Assembly (NCBI GenBank): GCA_913060815.1
Contig: CAJXSZ010000002.1
Span: forward strand, 1-64,000
Reading direction: 5' to 3'
DNA: 64,000 nt
From: an uncultured Sulfitobacter sp.
Lineage (GTDB): Bacteria > Pseudomonadota > Alphaproteobacteria > Rhodobacterales > Rhodobacteraceae
The position numbers and the translations under genes were made by a program. Shown piece by piece: positions 54,783 through 63,407 of the stretch (position 1 is the first letter of the stretch; each line of letters starts with the position of its first letter). The notes beneath the pieces are model-generated. The model saw only the letters and a list, made by a program, of their open reading frames with translations. It searched no databases and was not told the DNA's origin.

Positions 54783-55545
54783 TCTTCCCCTCCTGATTGA
54801 CGCGGTGCGCATGGCGGGCCGTGTTGCCACCAGCTTTGTCGGGAAAACGGCACAGCGCTGGGACAAGCCGGGCGGCGCGGGTCCCGTGACCGAGGCTGAT
54901 CTGGCCGTCAACGATATGCTGAAGAGTATTCTGACATTGGCGCGGCCTGACTATGGCTGGCTCTCGGAGGAAACAGAAGACGGGGCAAAGCGGCTGGACC
55001 ATGACCGCGTGTTCATCGTTGATCCCATCGATGGCACGCGAAGCTTTACCGAAGGCGCGAACACATGGGCGCATGCAATCGCCGTGGCCGAGCAAGGCAG
55101 GATTACCGCTGCAGTCGTCTACCTTCCCTTGCGCGATCTGCTGTATACAGCGGCCCTTGGCAGGGGTGCCTACCTCAATGACGCGCCTATTCGCGCCTCG
55201 GCTGTCACCTCTTTTGAAGAGGCGTGCATCCTTGCGGCAAAACCTGCGCTGGCAGGGCAAATTTGGGTTGGCGGCACGTGTCCTGCGTTTAAACCTGCTT
55301 ACCGCCCCTCGCTGGCTTACCGCCTTGGCCTTGTGGGGCAGGCGAGGTTTGACGCTATGCTGACCCTGCGCCCAAGTTGGGAATGGGACATTGCCGCAGG
55401 CGCGCTGATCATCACCGAAGCAGGCGGCACCATTACCAACCAGCGCGGCGCGCCGTTGCGGTTCAACAATCCCGATCCGCGCCTCGATGGTGTAGTTGCG
55501 GGGGGTCAGGATATCCACGCTGCCTTGATGAACGCACTGGCCTGA
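54769..55545 (+). CDS. Inositol monophosphatase-family phosphatase (CysQ-like)
   Basis: A 258-residue Mg-dependent phosphatase: WLSEETED, VDPIDGTRSFTEG and WEWDIAAGALIITEAGG are the three metal/substrate motifs. The family covers inositol monophosphatases and 3'(2'),5'-bisphosphate nucleotidase CysQ; which applies here is unresolved. The start is TTG at 54769, inside pmbA, which gives the family N-terminus (DLPLLIDAVRMAG); ATG 54811 would cut it short. Confidence 0.9.
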   Translation: MPAADLPLLIDAVRMAGRVATSFVGKTAQRWDKPGGAGPVTEADLAVNDMLKSILTLARPDYGWLSEETEDGAKRLDHDRVFIVDPIDGTRSFTEGANTWAHAIAVAEQGRITAAVVYLPLRDLLYTAALGRGAYLNDAPIRASAVTSFEEACILAAKPALAGQIWVGGTCPAFKPAYRPSLAYRLGLVGQARFDAMLTLRPSWEWDIAAGALIITEAGGTITNQRGAPLRFNNPDPRLDGVVAGGQDIHAALMNALA

Positions 55546-55618
55546 CGCGCAGATCCCTTGACTGCACAGCCCCGCGCCGTACACACACAATCAACGATAG
55601 CTGCAAAGGATGCGCACC

Positions 55619-55861
55619 ATGACACAACGCCTTCACCTTGTTTTTGGTGGCGAGCTGGTCACCCCCAGCGAGAACACCTTCAAGAATGTCGATGACCTGC
55701 ACGTGGTAGGTATCTTTCCGAACTATGACGCGGCATATGATGCTTGGAAGAACGAAGCACAGCGCACCGTTGATAACGCGCACATGCGGTACTTTATTGC
55801 CCACCTGCATCGCCTGCGGGACGAGGCAACACCCGCATCTTCAACCGAAGAGCTTGGCTAA
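55619..55861 (+). CDS. DUF4170 protein
   Basis: An 80-residue protein (QRLHLVFGGELVTPSE; LHVVGIFPNYDAAYDAWKNEAQRTVDNAHMRYFIAHLHRL) of the alphaproteobacterial DUF4170 family, function unknown. ATG 55619 is used since AAAGGA is correctly spaced from it; an ATG at 55610 abuts that site. It is 6 bases before the WaaA-like gene, suggesting a link to lipopolysaccharide synthesis or simply shared transcription. Confidence 0.9.
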   Translation: MTQRLHLVFGGELVTPSENTFKNVDDLHVVGIFPNYDAAYDAWKNEAQRTVDNAHMRYFIAHLHRLRDEATPASSTEELG

Positions 55862-55867
55862 ACTGCG

Positions 55868-57091
55868 GTGGCGGGATCGTTCAGTCTTGCGGCCTACCGC
55901 GCCCTGACGCGGCGCAAGGATGCGCGACCGCCATCATATGAAGGATCGCGGCAGGCAGGAGAGTTGCTGTGGATTCACTGCGCCGAAGAGGATGCCTATC
56001 TGGCTGTACTTGATCTTGCACAGCGCCAGATCGCCAGCAGGCCCGGTTTGCATATCCTCATCACGACCGTCGGCCCGCTGCGCAATCAGGATCATGAGCT
56101 GCCTGGCGCTGTTACGCAGTGCGAGATTTGCGATGATCATCCCGCCAGTGTAGCCGCGTTCTTGGATCACTGGGCACCTGATTGCTGCGTTTGGACGTGG
56201 GGGGGGTTGCGCCCCAACCTGATTCTCGCGACAGCCCAGCGAGGGTGCGCCCTCTTTCTTGTCAACGCAGACACAGCAGGATTTGACGGACGACGGGACC
56301 GCTGGCTGCCCGATGTAGCGCGCAACCTTTTACCGCTGTTTGCCGCCGTGATGGTCCGCACCCCTGCGGCCGCGCGCCGCCTGATGCAGCTTGGCTTGGC
56401 CAAGGACGACATCGCTGTGACTTCTGCGCTTCAGGCGGGGGGGCAGGCGCTGGAATGTAACGAAAGCGATCTATCGGACCTTGCGTCGGCATGCGTAGGG
56501 CGCGCCATATGGTTTGCGAATGGTGTCCAGAAAGAGGAGCTGCAAACCGTATTGGCAGCACACCGTCAGGCGCTGCGGCTATCGCACAGGCTACTTCTTG
56601 TCTTGCGGCCTGCGGGGAACCTGTCACCCCAAGATGCCATGGACGAGATCAGCAAACAGGGTTTTAGACTGTTGAATTGGGATGATGGCAACTTTCCTGA
56701 TGAGACGACACAGATCCTTTTGAGTGAGGAGACGCGCGACATCGGGTTGTTCTACCGCGTGGCCCCCGTCTCGTTCCTCGGTGGATCGCTTGTCGCGGGG
56801 CGTGAGGGGGTTGATCCACTGGAAGCCGCTGCGCTGGGGTCGGCCGTGCTTTATGGCCCCCGCGTGGGGCGGCATTTGCAAAGCTATTCGAGACTGGCCT
56901 CTGCGGGTGCTGCGCGCATCATCAACGACAGCGCCGCGCTTGGCATGGCTGTATCGCGTCTGGTTGCACCGGATCAGGCCGCTATCATGGCGCATGCAGG
57001 GTGGGACGTTATAAGCGAAGGCGCGGCACTCACCGACCGCATCACCGATCTGGTGCAAGACACGCTTGATACACAGTTGGGATTTCGCTGA
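55868..57091 (+). CDS. WaaA/KdtA-like glycosyltransferase (divergent)
   Basis: A 407-residue GT30-type protein with recognisable WaaA architecture: [33 protein letters not shown], and the donor-site region [33 protein letters not shown]. It lacks an N-terminal membrane anchor. Two acidic motifs of canonical Kdo transferase are altered: the usual HAxSxGE segment reads HCAEEDAY and ETELWPN reads WGGLRPN. It may be a non-canonical Kdo-type transferase or a regulator. Start GTG; its stop overlaps the lpxK start (TGATG), supporting a lipid A/core role. Confidence 0.82.
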   Translation: MAGSFSLAAYRALTRRKDARPPSYEGSRQAGELLWIHCAEEDAYLAVLDLAQRQIASRPGLHILITTVGPLRNQDHELPGAVTQCEICDDHPASVAAFLDHWAPDCCVWTWGGLRPNLILATAQRGCALFLVNADTAGFDGRRDRWLPDVARNLLPLFAAVMVRTPAAARRLMQLGLAKDDIAVTSALQAGGQALECNESDLSDLASACVGRAIWFANGVQKEELQTVLAAHRQALRLSHRLLLVLRPAGNLSPQDAMDEISKQGFRLLNWDDGNFPDETTQILLSEETRDIGLFYRVAPVSFLGGSLVAGREGVDPLEAAALGSAVLYGPRVGRHLQSYSRLASAGAARIINDSAALGMAVSRLVAPDQAAIMAHAGWDVISEGAALTDRITDLVQDTLDTQLGFR

Positions 57092-58074
57092 TGCGCGCAC
57101 CTGATTTTTGGCACCGCCCAAACAAAAGCCCGAGCGCGCGCCTGCTGCAACCGCTTGGGGCGCTCTATGCCCGCGCAACAGCGCGCAGGCTGACGACAGG
57201 GCCGCGCAAAAAGATGGATGTGCCCGTGATCTGCGTGGGCAACATCAACGCAGGCGGCACTGGTAAGACCCCTACCGTTATCGCTGTGACCGAAAAACTG
57301 CGCGATCTATATATGGAGCCGCATGTCGTCTCACGCGGCTATGGTGGCACGCTGGACGGCCCCGTACGCGTGGACCCTGCCCGCCACACCGCCGCGCAGG
57401 TTGGCGACGAGCCGCTGTTGCTTGCCGCCTTTGCCGAGGTCTGGGTTGCCAAAGACCGCGCCGCGGGCGCGCAAGCGGCTCAAGATGCAGGTGCGAAGGT
57501 TATTGTGCTGGATGACGGATTTCAGAATCCCGCACTCTCCTATGATCTGAGTGTCGTTGTGGTAGATGCCGCCAAAGGGTTCGGTAATGGCCTTTGCATC
57601 CCCGCAGGACCATTGCGTGAGCCTGCGGCTGTAGGGTTGAAGCGTGCTGACCTGATACTGTCGATCGGCGACGAAACCGCACAAACTGCTTTTGATACGA
57701 GCATCCTGCCCGACGATCTGCCGCACGTCCAAGCCGCGCTTGAGCCTTTGCAAACAGGTATGGATTGGACCGATACGCCGCTGCTCGCCTTTGCAGGGAT
57801 TGGACATCCCGAGAAATTTTTTGCCACGCTGCGCGGGCTTGGGGCAACGTTGGTGCATGCAGAACCACTTGAGGATCATCAGCCTCTCACTGCCGCACTT
57901 CTGGGCCGGTTGGAGGCAGATGCCCGTGCAAAGGGTGCACAACTAGTGACGACAGAGAAGGATGCCGTACGCCTGCCGCCTGCGTTCCGCTCAAAGGTGA
58001 TTACACTGCCTGTCAGGCTAAAGATGGATGCGGAAAATGCACTGTGGGAAGCGATTAAAAAGCTCGCGTCCTAG
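57091..58074 (+). CDS. lpxK: Tetraacyldisaccharide 4'-kinase
   Basis: A 327-residue membrane-associated kinase that adds the 4'-phosphate in lipid A synthesis. The P-loop [11 protein letters not shown] is at 50-60, followed by [29 protein letters not shown] and a C-terminal [10 protein letters not shown]. It overlaps the WaaA-like gene by one base and shares CTAG with the convergent CoA-transferase gene. Confidence 0.96.
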   Translation: MRAPDFWHRPNKSPSARLLQPLGALYARATARRLTTGPRKKMDVPVICVGNINAGGTGKTPTVIAVTEKLRDLYMEPHVVSRGYGGTLDGPVRVDPARHTAAQVGDEPLLLAAFAEVWVAKDRAAGAQAAQDAGAKVIVLDDGFQNPALSYDLSVVVVDAAKGFGNGLCIPAGPLREPAAVGLKRADLILSIGDETAQTAFDTSILPDDLPHVQAALEPLQTGMDWTDTPLLAFAGIGHPEKFFATLRGLGATLVHAEPLEDHQPLTAALLGRLEADARAKGAQLVTTEKDAVRLPPAFRSKVITLPVRLKMDAENALWEAIKKLAS

Positions 58075-59183
58075 CCATCCTCGCCCAGCTTGGGCGCGGG
58101 CCGGTGCAGTGCCAGATCGGCACCCGAGAATTTGAACGGTGAGTTGATACCCGGCACACCGTCGAGTTCAATCTGCATCCCACGCGCTTTGACCTGAGGA
58201 TCGTTAAACGTATCCTCCAGCGTATTGATCGGCCCTGCGGGGACATTGTTTTCCTCGCACAGCGCCAGCAGCTCATCGCGGGTATGTTGCCGTGTGGCCC
58301 TCTCAAGCGCTGCGTTCATCGCGGGGCGGTTTGCGACACGGTCGGCATTGCTCGCAAAATCAGGATTGCTGGCCATCGCATCGAGGCCCAGTAAAATGCA
58401 AAGCCGCTGAAATTGTGCATCATTGCCCGTCGCAACAATCGCGTGACCATCCGACGTCTCGAACACTTCGTAGGGGGTGAGATTGGGATGCGCATTGCCC
58501 AGACGCGTGGGTGCCTTGCCCGTGGTCAGGTAATTCATCGCCTGATTGCCTGTGATCGCGACCGCACAATCGAGCAGTGCCATATCAATGTGCTGACCAA
58601 CGCCCGTGCTGTTGCGCTGGTGCACAGCAGCCAGAATAGCCGTGGTGGAATAGATACCTGTGAAGATATCCGTGATCGCCATCCCGTGTTTTTGCGGCTG
58701 GCGGTCCGGCTCTCCTGTGATCGACATCAGGCCAGACATCCCTTGGATGATGAAGTCATATCCCGGACGGTGGGCATAAGGGCCTGTCTGCCCAAAGCCC
58801 GTGATCGAGCAATAGATCAAGCGCGGATAGAGCGCCGACAAGGTGGCATAGTCCATGCCGTATTTGGCAAGGCCGCCCGTTTTGAAATTCTCGATCAGAA
58901 TATCGGCGTCGGCGAGTAGCGCGTGAAGCTTTGCCTTGCCTTCTTCAGTGCGCATATCGACCACAACGGATGCTTTGCCCCGATTGGCCGAATGGAAATA
59001 GGAGGCTGATTTGTCTTCGTCCCGCTCGACAAAGGGCGGGCCCCACTGGCGCGTATCATCCCCTGCAGGGCTTTCGACCTTGATGACTTCGGCCCCCAGA
59101 TCCGCAAGCGTCTGGCCCGCCCAAGGGCCAGCCAGAACACGCGCCAATTCGATGACTTTGAGGCCACTGAGCGGAGCAGTCAT
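58071..59183 (-). CDS. CaiB/BaiF family III CoA transferase
   Basis: A 370-residue CoA transferase: N-terminal [66 protein letters not shown] and [10 protein letters not shown] with the likely catalytic Asp172. It moves CoA between carboxylic acids; the substrate is unknown. Its start is coupled to the dsbA-like stop (TGATG at 59185-59181). Metabolic relation to the redox protein upstream is not evident. Confidence 0.92.
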   Translation of the reverse strand: MTAPLSGLKVIELARVLAGPWAGQTLADLGAEVIKVESPAGDDTRQWGPPFVERDEDKSASYFHSANRGKASVVVDMRTEEGKAKLHALLADADILIENFKTGGLAKYGMDYATLSALYPRLIYCSITGFGQTGPYAHRPGYDFIIQGMSGLMSITGEPDRQPQKHGMAITDIFTGIYSTTAILAAVHQRNSTGVGQHIDMALLDCAVAITGNQAMNYLTTGKAPTRLGNAHPNLTPYEVFETSDGHAIVATGNDAQFQRLCILLGLDAMASNPDFASNADRVANRPAMNAALERATRQHTRDELLALCEENNVPAGPINTLEDTFNDPQVKARGMQIELDGVPGINSPFKFSGADLALHRPAPKLGEDG

Positions 59184-59866
59184 CAGCTTTCCAGTGCTTC
59201 GTCGATGATTGCTTTCATATCAGGGTAGCTCATGTTGGAGTGCTTTTTCCCGTTTATGACAAAGCTTGGCGTGCTATCGATGCCGTCGGCTTCGGCGTTC
59301 TGCTGGTACCATGCGACCATTGCCTGTGCCTGCTCCCCGTCCTGCAAACAGGCTTCGAGGGTGTCGTTATCCAATCCTGCCAGACGGCCAATCTTGCGCA
59401 GTTCCTCAACGATCGCGGCAGGATCTCCTGCGCGAGTCCACTCGGGCTGGCCAGCGTAAATCAGATCGGCAATGCCGAAATAACGCTCAGCCCCGCCACA
59501 GCGCGCGACAAGGGAAGCCCACAAACCGAACCGGTCGAAAAAGACCTCACGGTAGACGAAACGGACTTTTCCCGTGTCGATGTACTCCTCTTTCAGCTGC
59601 TTGAACGCGCCTTGGTGGAAGGTCGCACAATGCGGGCAGGTGAAAGACGCGTATTCGATAATCTCGACTGTGGCATCGGGATTGCCAGTCACCATATCCT
59701 GAATGCCCGAAATATCGACATCACCATTCGAGGTTTGCGCATTCGCAGCACCAGGAAGTGGCGCATCGGGGAAGGCTACTGTGGACGTTGCGCGGTTGCT
59801 GGTCATGTACCAGCCGCCCAGTGCGAGAGTAGCAACCCCACCAAGGAGAATATTTCTGCGATTCAT
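59183..59866 (-). CDS. DsbA-family thiol:disulfide oxidoreductase
   Basis: A 227-residue periplasmic protein with a Tat-like or Sec signal (NRRNILLGGVATLALGG), the redox motif C77PHC80 (YASFTCPHC) and a cis-Pro segment STPSFVINGKK. It should introduce or shuffle disulfides in exported proteins. From memory, in many Rhodobacteraceae the order mutY / DUF721 / dsbA is followed by smc; here a CoA transferase follows instead. Confidence 0.92.
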   Translation of the reverse strand: MNRRNILLGGVATLALGGWYMTSNRATSTVAFPDAPLPGAANAQTSNGDVDISGIQDMVTGNPDATVEIIEYASFTCPHCATFHQGAFKQLKEEYIDTGKVRFVYREVFFDRFGLWASLVARCGGAERYFGIADLIYAGQPEWTRAGDPAAIVEELRKIGRLAGLDNDTLEACLQDGEQAQAMVAWYQQNAEADGIDSTPSFVINGKKHSNMSYPDMKAIIDEALES

Positions 59867-59915
59867 ATCAAGTGTCCTCTATTCAATGTCAGTCAGGCGC
59901 GGCTTCGGTCCACGC

Positions 59916-60422
59916 TCAGCGGTTGTTCTTGTTCAATACGTTCTCGCCCAGCCGTGCAAGGGCATCACGCAGGCTTTCATCCGCGATGGGTGCGGCTGTC
60001 TGGGTTGCTTTGGCTTTGAGCGCTGGATCAGGTGCTGCAATCGCCTTTTTGGGTGCGCCCTCGAACGCGACGCGCCCCTCGGAGAATCCTGTGGCTGCGG
60101 TTTGCGTGACTCGGATGCGCGCAATGGCGTTATAGCCATAGATCGCGTTGACCTTTGCCCTCAGTTGCTCCTTTTGCATCTCGAGCACAGGCGCGTTGGC
60201 CCCTGTTGTGAGCAGCGTCAGAGTCGCACCCATCCCGCCACGTCCGTAGGAGACCTCCACAGGGCGCGAGATTGCCGCTGCCTCTTCCCCCGCGACCTCG
60301 GCCCAATTGGTCAGCAGACGCGATTGCGCAAAACCACGGCTCTCGGAAGCCTTGCGAATCTTACCCGTGAGCAATGTCGCAGTGCGGGCGAATCCTTTGG
60401 TTGTGGTGCGGCGGGGCGGCAT
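59916..60422 (-). CDS. DUF721 (DciA-like) protein
   Basis: A 168-residue DUF721 protein (GFAQSRLLTNWAEVAGEEAAAISRPVEVSYGRGGMGATLTLL; VLEMQKEQLRAKVNAIYGYNAIARIRV). DciA proteins load the replicative helicase in bacteria without DnaC. ATG 60422 fits the family start (PPRRTTTKGFARTATLL); its ribosome site is weak and a longer reading from 60518 has an unlike N-terminus. Divergent from mutY. Confidence 0.87.
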   Translation of the reverse strand: MPPRRTTTKGFARTATLLTGKIRKASESRGFAQSRLLTNWAEVAGEEAAAISRPVEVSYGRGGMGATLTLLTTGANAPVLEMQKEQLRAKVNAIYGYNAIARIRVTQTAATGFSEGRVAFEGAPKKAIAAPDPALKAKATQTAAPIADESLRDALARLGENVLNKNNR

Positions 60423-60547
60423 GGGCTGCGGTGCTTTCTGGCTATTGCGGTGGTCCCGATCGAGACGTCGCGCTATGTCTGTCGGATATAGCATAGCGCA
60501 AGGCGCTGGCCCTGCCACTAGGACAAATCAGGATTGGTTCATAAACA

Positions 60548-61645
60548 GTGCGTGAGAATGATAACATCTCTGTAAGCTTGTTGGCGTGGTATGACGTTCA
60601 CGCCCGCGAAATGCTCTGGCGCGTGCCACCACAGGCGCGCAAAGCAGGTGTGCGCCCCGACCCTTACGCCATCTGGATGAGCGAGATCATGTTGCAACAG
60701 ACCACTGTTGCAACCGTCAAAGACTATTTCCGCAGATTCATCGCGCGTTGGCCCACGGTCCGTGATCTGGCCGCGGCAGAGGATGCCGATGTGATGGCCG
60801 AATGGGCAGGGCTTGGCTATTATGCGCGCGCACGCAATTTGCTTAAATGCGCACGTGCCGTGGTCGCGGATCATGGCGGTACTTTCCCTGCCGATCATGC
60901 GGCATTGCTCAAGCTTCCGGGCATCGGGCCTTACACGGCCGCTGCCGTTTCCTCGATTGCGTTTGATCTTCCACATGCCGTGCTTGATGGCAATGTAGAG
61001 CGGGTGATGGCGCGGCTTTATGATCAGCATACGCCGCTGCCAGAGGCCAAGCCGCAATTGATGGCCTATGCCGAGCGGCACACCCCAACCTTGCGAGCAG
61101 GAGATTATGCCCAAGCTGTGATGGACCTAGGTGCCACGATATGTACGCCCAAATCACCCGCCTGCGGGATTTGCCCGTGGCGGGACCCCTGTGCGGCCCG
61201 CGCTGCGGGGACCATGGCCGAGCTTCCCAAGAAGACTCCGAAAAAGGCGAAACCCGTTCGCCATGGCACGGTCTATCTGGGTCAGCGCGTAGATGGCGCA
61301 TGGCTGCTTGAGACGCGCCCCGAGAAGGGGCTGCTGGGTGGTATGCTGGGCTGGCCCGGATCGGATTGGGTGGATACCGGCCTGCCCCATCCTGATAGCA
61401 CCCCTCCTGCCACGGGCGATTGGAAGCAGGTGGCGGGTGAGGTGCGCCATACGTTCACGCATTTCCACTTGGTCCTGCGGGTGATGACTGCACATCTGTC
61501 ACAAGACAGCCAACCTGACGTTGGCGACTTCAAGCCGCAGCACGCTTTTAGCCCTTCCGATCTACCGACTGTGATGCGAAAGGCATTCGACCTGACACGC
61601 ACAGACGTTACGCCACATATGACAGAGGGCGATTCTCTGTTATAG
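60548..61645 (+). CDS. mutY: A/G-specific adenine glycosylase MutY
   Basis: A 365-residue DNA repair enzyme removing adenine opposite 8-oxoguanine. Motifs: SEIMLQQTTVATV, helix-hairpin-helix LKLPGIGPYTAAAV, catalytic Asp in VLDGNVERV, and the [4Fe-4S] cysteines C199-X6-C206-X2-C209-X5-C215. The C-terminal part is NUDIX-like (GLLGGMLGWPGSDW, HTFTHFHLVL). Start is GTG at 60548 without a strong ribosome site. Confidence 0.96.
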   Translation: MRENDNISVSLLAWYDVHAREMLWRVPPQARKAGVRPDPYAIWMSEIMLQQTTVATVKDYFRRFIARWPTVRDLAAAEDADVMAEWAGLGYYARARNLLKCARAVVADHGGTFPADHAALLKLPGIGPYTAAAVSSIAFDLPHAVLDGNVERVMARLYDQHTPLPEAKPQLMAYAERHTPTLRAGDYAQAVMDLGATICTPKSPACGICPWRDPCAARAAGTMAELPKKTPKKAKPVRHGTVYLGQRVDGAWLLETRPEKGLLGGMLGWPGSDWVDTGLPHPDSTPPATGDWKQVAGEVRHTFTHFHLVLRVMTAHLSQDSQPDVGDFKPQHAFSPSDLPTVMRKAFDLTRTDVTPHMTEGDSLL

Positions 61646-61669
61646 TGAATCAACCCTGAGGCGAGCGTT

Positions 61670-62821
61670 ATGACTGATACCCCGATCACGATCCCCCCTT
61701 CCGAGCTCTCCAAGCTATCGCGGGCGCTGCCTTTCTGGCTGTCGCTCGGGCTACTCCCGCTGGTCTGGGTCAGCGCTCTCTATGGTGGCTGGACGCTGGT
61801 CATGGTGCCTGTGGCAACGTGGTATCTGTTTACGGCGCTTGATGCCGCGTTGGGGTTGAACACGGACAACGCTGACTTGGCCGCTCAAGAAAGCGACATG
61901 TTCTGGTACAGGATGATCACAATCATCTGGGCGCCTGCGCAATTTCTGATGCTTGCGTGTCTGCTGTGGTATGTGCCGCAGGCCGAACACCTCAGCACGT
62001 TAGAACGGATCGGCGTCTTTTTCGGTGTAGGCGTTATCACTGGTACAGTTGGCATCAACTATTCCCATGAATTGATGCACCAGAAGAACAAGCTGGAGCG
62101 ATGGATGGCCGATCTTCTTCTCGGCATGGTACTCTATTCTCACTTCCGCTCTGAGCATCTGCTGGTCCATCACCGATATGTTGGCACGCCGCGTGATCCT
62201 GTCACGGCGCGGTATAATGAGGGGTTCCACCGCTATTATCCCCGCGTTTTGATTGAATGTCTGGTCAGTGGGTTTGGTGCGGAAAAAGCGATGCTGGCGC
62301 GCAAGAACCTGCCATGGACAGACCGCAGCAACCCGTTCTGGCGCTACTGGGGGCTGCAGATCGGCTTCCTTATCCTCGCATTGGTCTTGGGCGGCTGGTC
62401 TGGCGTGGGGTTGTTTCTGGTGCAGGCGGGTGTCGCGGTCTGGCAGCTGGAACTGGTCAACTACATTGAGCATTACGGGCTAACGCGCAAACATCTGGGC
62501 GATGGAACATATGAACATGTCCAGCCACGCCATAGCTGGAACGCAGCGCAAAAGGCCTCCAATTGGCTATTGATCAACCTGCAGCGCCATTCGGACCATC
62601 ACTACAAGCCCGACCGCCGCTTTGCCGTGTTGCAGAACTATGGACCAGAGGAAGCACCGCAACTTCCTTACGGCTATCCCGTGATGACTATGCTGGCGAT
62701 GGTGCCGCCGCTGTGGCGCCGCGTGATGAACCCTCGGGTGCGGCAATGGCGCGCCATGTATTACCCCGAGGTCACGCAATGGCATGAGTATAACAAAGCG
62801 ACGACGCCCCTGCCGCGCTAA
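61670..62821 (+). CDS. alkB: Alkane 1-monooxygenase (AlkB type)
   Basis: A 383-residue membrane di-iron hydroxylase with the expected histidine boxes: HELMH (133-137), EHLLVHH (162-168) and LQRHSDHH (H307, H310, H311), plus NYIEHYG. About six transmembrane helices. It oxidises medium-chain alkanes to alcohols using rubredoxin; no rubredoxin gene is adjacent. GAGGCGAG precedes the ATG. Related fatty-acid-desaturase-like substrates cannot be fully excluded. Confidence 0.92.
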   Translation: MTDTPITIPPSELSKLSRALPFWLSLGLLPLVWVSALYGGWTLVMVPVATWYLFTALDAALGLNTDNADLAAQESDMFWYRMITIIWAPAQFLMLACLLWYVPQAEHLSTLERIGVFFGVGVITGTVGINYSHELMHQKNKLERWMADLLLGMVLYSHFRSEHLLVHHRYVGTPRDPVTARYNEGFHRYYPRVLIECLVSGFGAEKAMLARKNLPWTDRSNPFWRYWGLQIGFLILALVLGGWSGVGLFLVQAGVAVWQLELVNYIEHYGLTRKHLGDGTYEHVQPRHSWNAAQKASNWLLINLQRHSDHHYKPDRRFAVLQNYGPEEAPQLPYGYPVMTMLAMVPPLWRRVMNPRVRQWRAMYYPEVTQWHEYNKATTPLPR

Positions 62822-62879
62822 GCGCATTTTAATCCCTTTGCCGCATGTTTACCCCATAGCTTTGCAAATGGGGATTTTT

Positions 62880-63302
62880 ATGCAGCAGAACGCGCACGGA
62901 CATCACAGCTCGGGGTCGACTTGCTTGATCGTGGAAGACAGTGCTTTTGATCAACAGATGATGGCCCGCGTTGTAGGACGGGCTGGCCCGAAGATGAACG
63001 TCAAAGTAGCCGCTACGTTACAATCAGCACGTAGCGCTCTTGCGGCAGGTAAAATCTCGCTCATTCTTCTGGACAACAATTTGCCCGACGGGATCGGTGC
63101 GGAGTTCGCGATTGAGCTGGCCGCTGATCCCGAGCTTGGCAACATTCCTGTCATCATGGTGAGTGACTGGCCAACCCCATTCATGTGGGAGAAAGCGGCC
63201 TCTGCTGGTGTCCTCTATGTAGTGAACAAGGCCGAATTTGGCGTGCGCTATGTCGATCAGGCGCTGCGCGGCCGACTGCGCAAGAAAGCGCGCCTGAACT
63301 AG
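62880..63302 (+). CDS. Single-domain response regulator
   Basis: A 140-residue receiver domain with acidic residues Glu19-Asp20 (CLIVEDSAFDQQMM), phospho-acceptor Asp65 (LILLDNNLPDG), Ser95 (IMVSDW) and Lys117 (VVNKAEF); no output domain. It may act by protein contact in a phosphorelay. ATG 62880 is chosen for GGGGA five bases upstream; a start at 62868 is possible. Orphan: no kinase adjacent. Confidence 0.92.
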   Translation: MQQNAHGHHSSGSTCLIVEDSAFDQQMMARVVGRAGPKMNVKVAATLQSARSALAAGKISLILLDNNLPDGIGAEFAIELAADPELGNIPVIMVSDWPTPFMWEKAASAGVLYVVNKAEFGVRYVDQALRGRLRKKARLN

Positions 63303-63306
63303 GCGC

Positions 63307-63334
63307 AAAAAAAGCCCCGCCATAAAGGCGGGGC
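63307..63334 (-). terminator. Rho-independent terminator after the ccrM-like gene
   Basis: A perfect 8-bp stem (GGCCCCGCC-type arms, GCCCCGCC / GGCGGGGC) with a 5-base loop is followed on the minus strand by seven T. Confidence 0.88.
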
Positions 63335-63407
63335 CAAGGTGAGTGTCATCAGCGCAGTACTCATATGGAGGGTGCGGTGACACTGGCGGTGTTCGAATTT
63401 CGGGAAA

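Noticed and set aside
63387-63400. GTTCGAATTTC resembling a tRNA T-loop
   Set aside because: No acceptor, D or anticodon stem can be drawn around it; it is only a local match.
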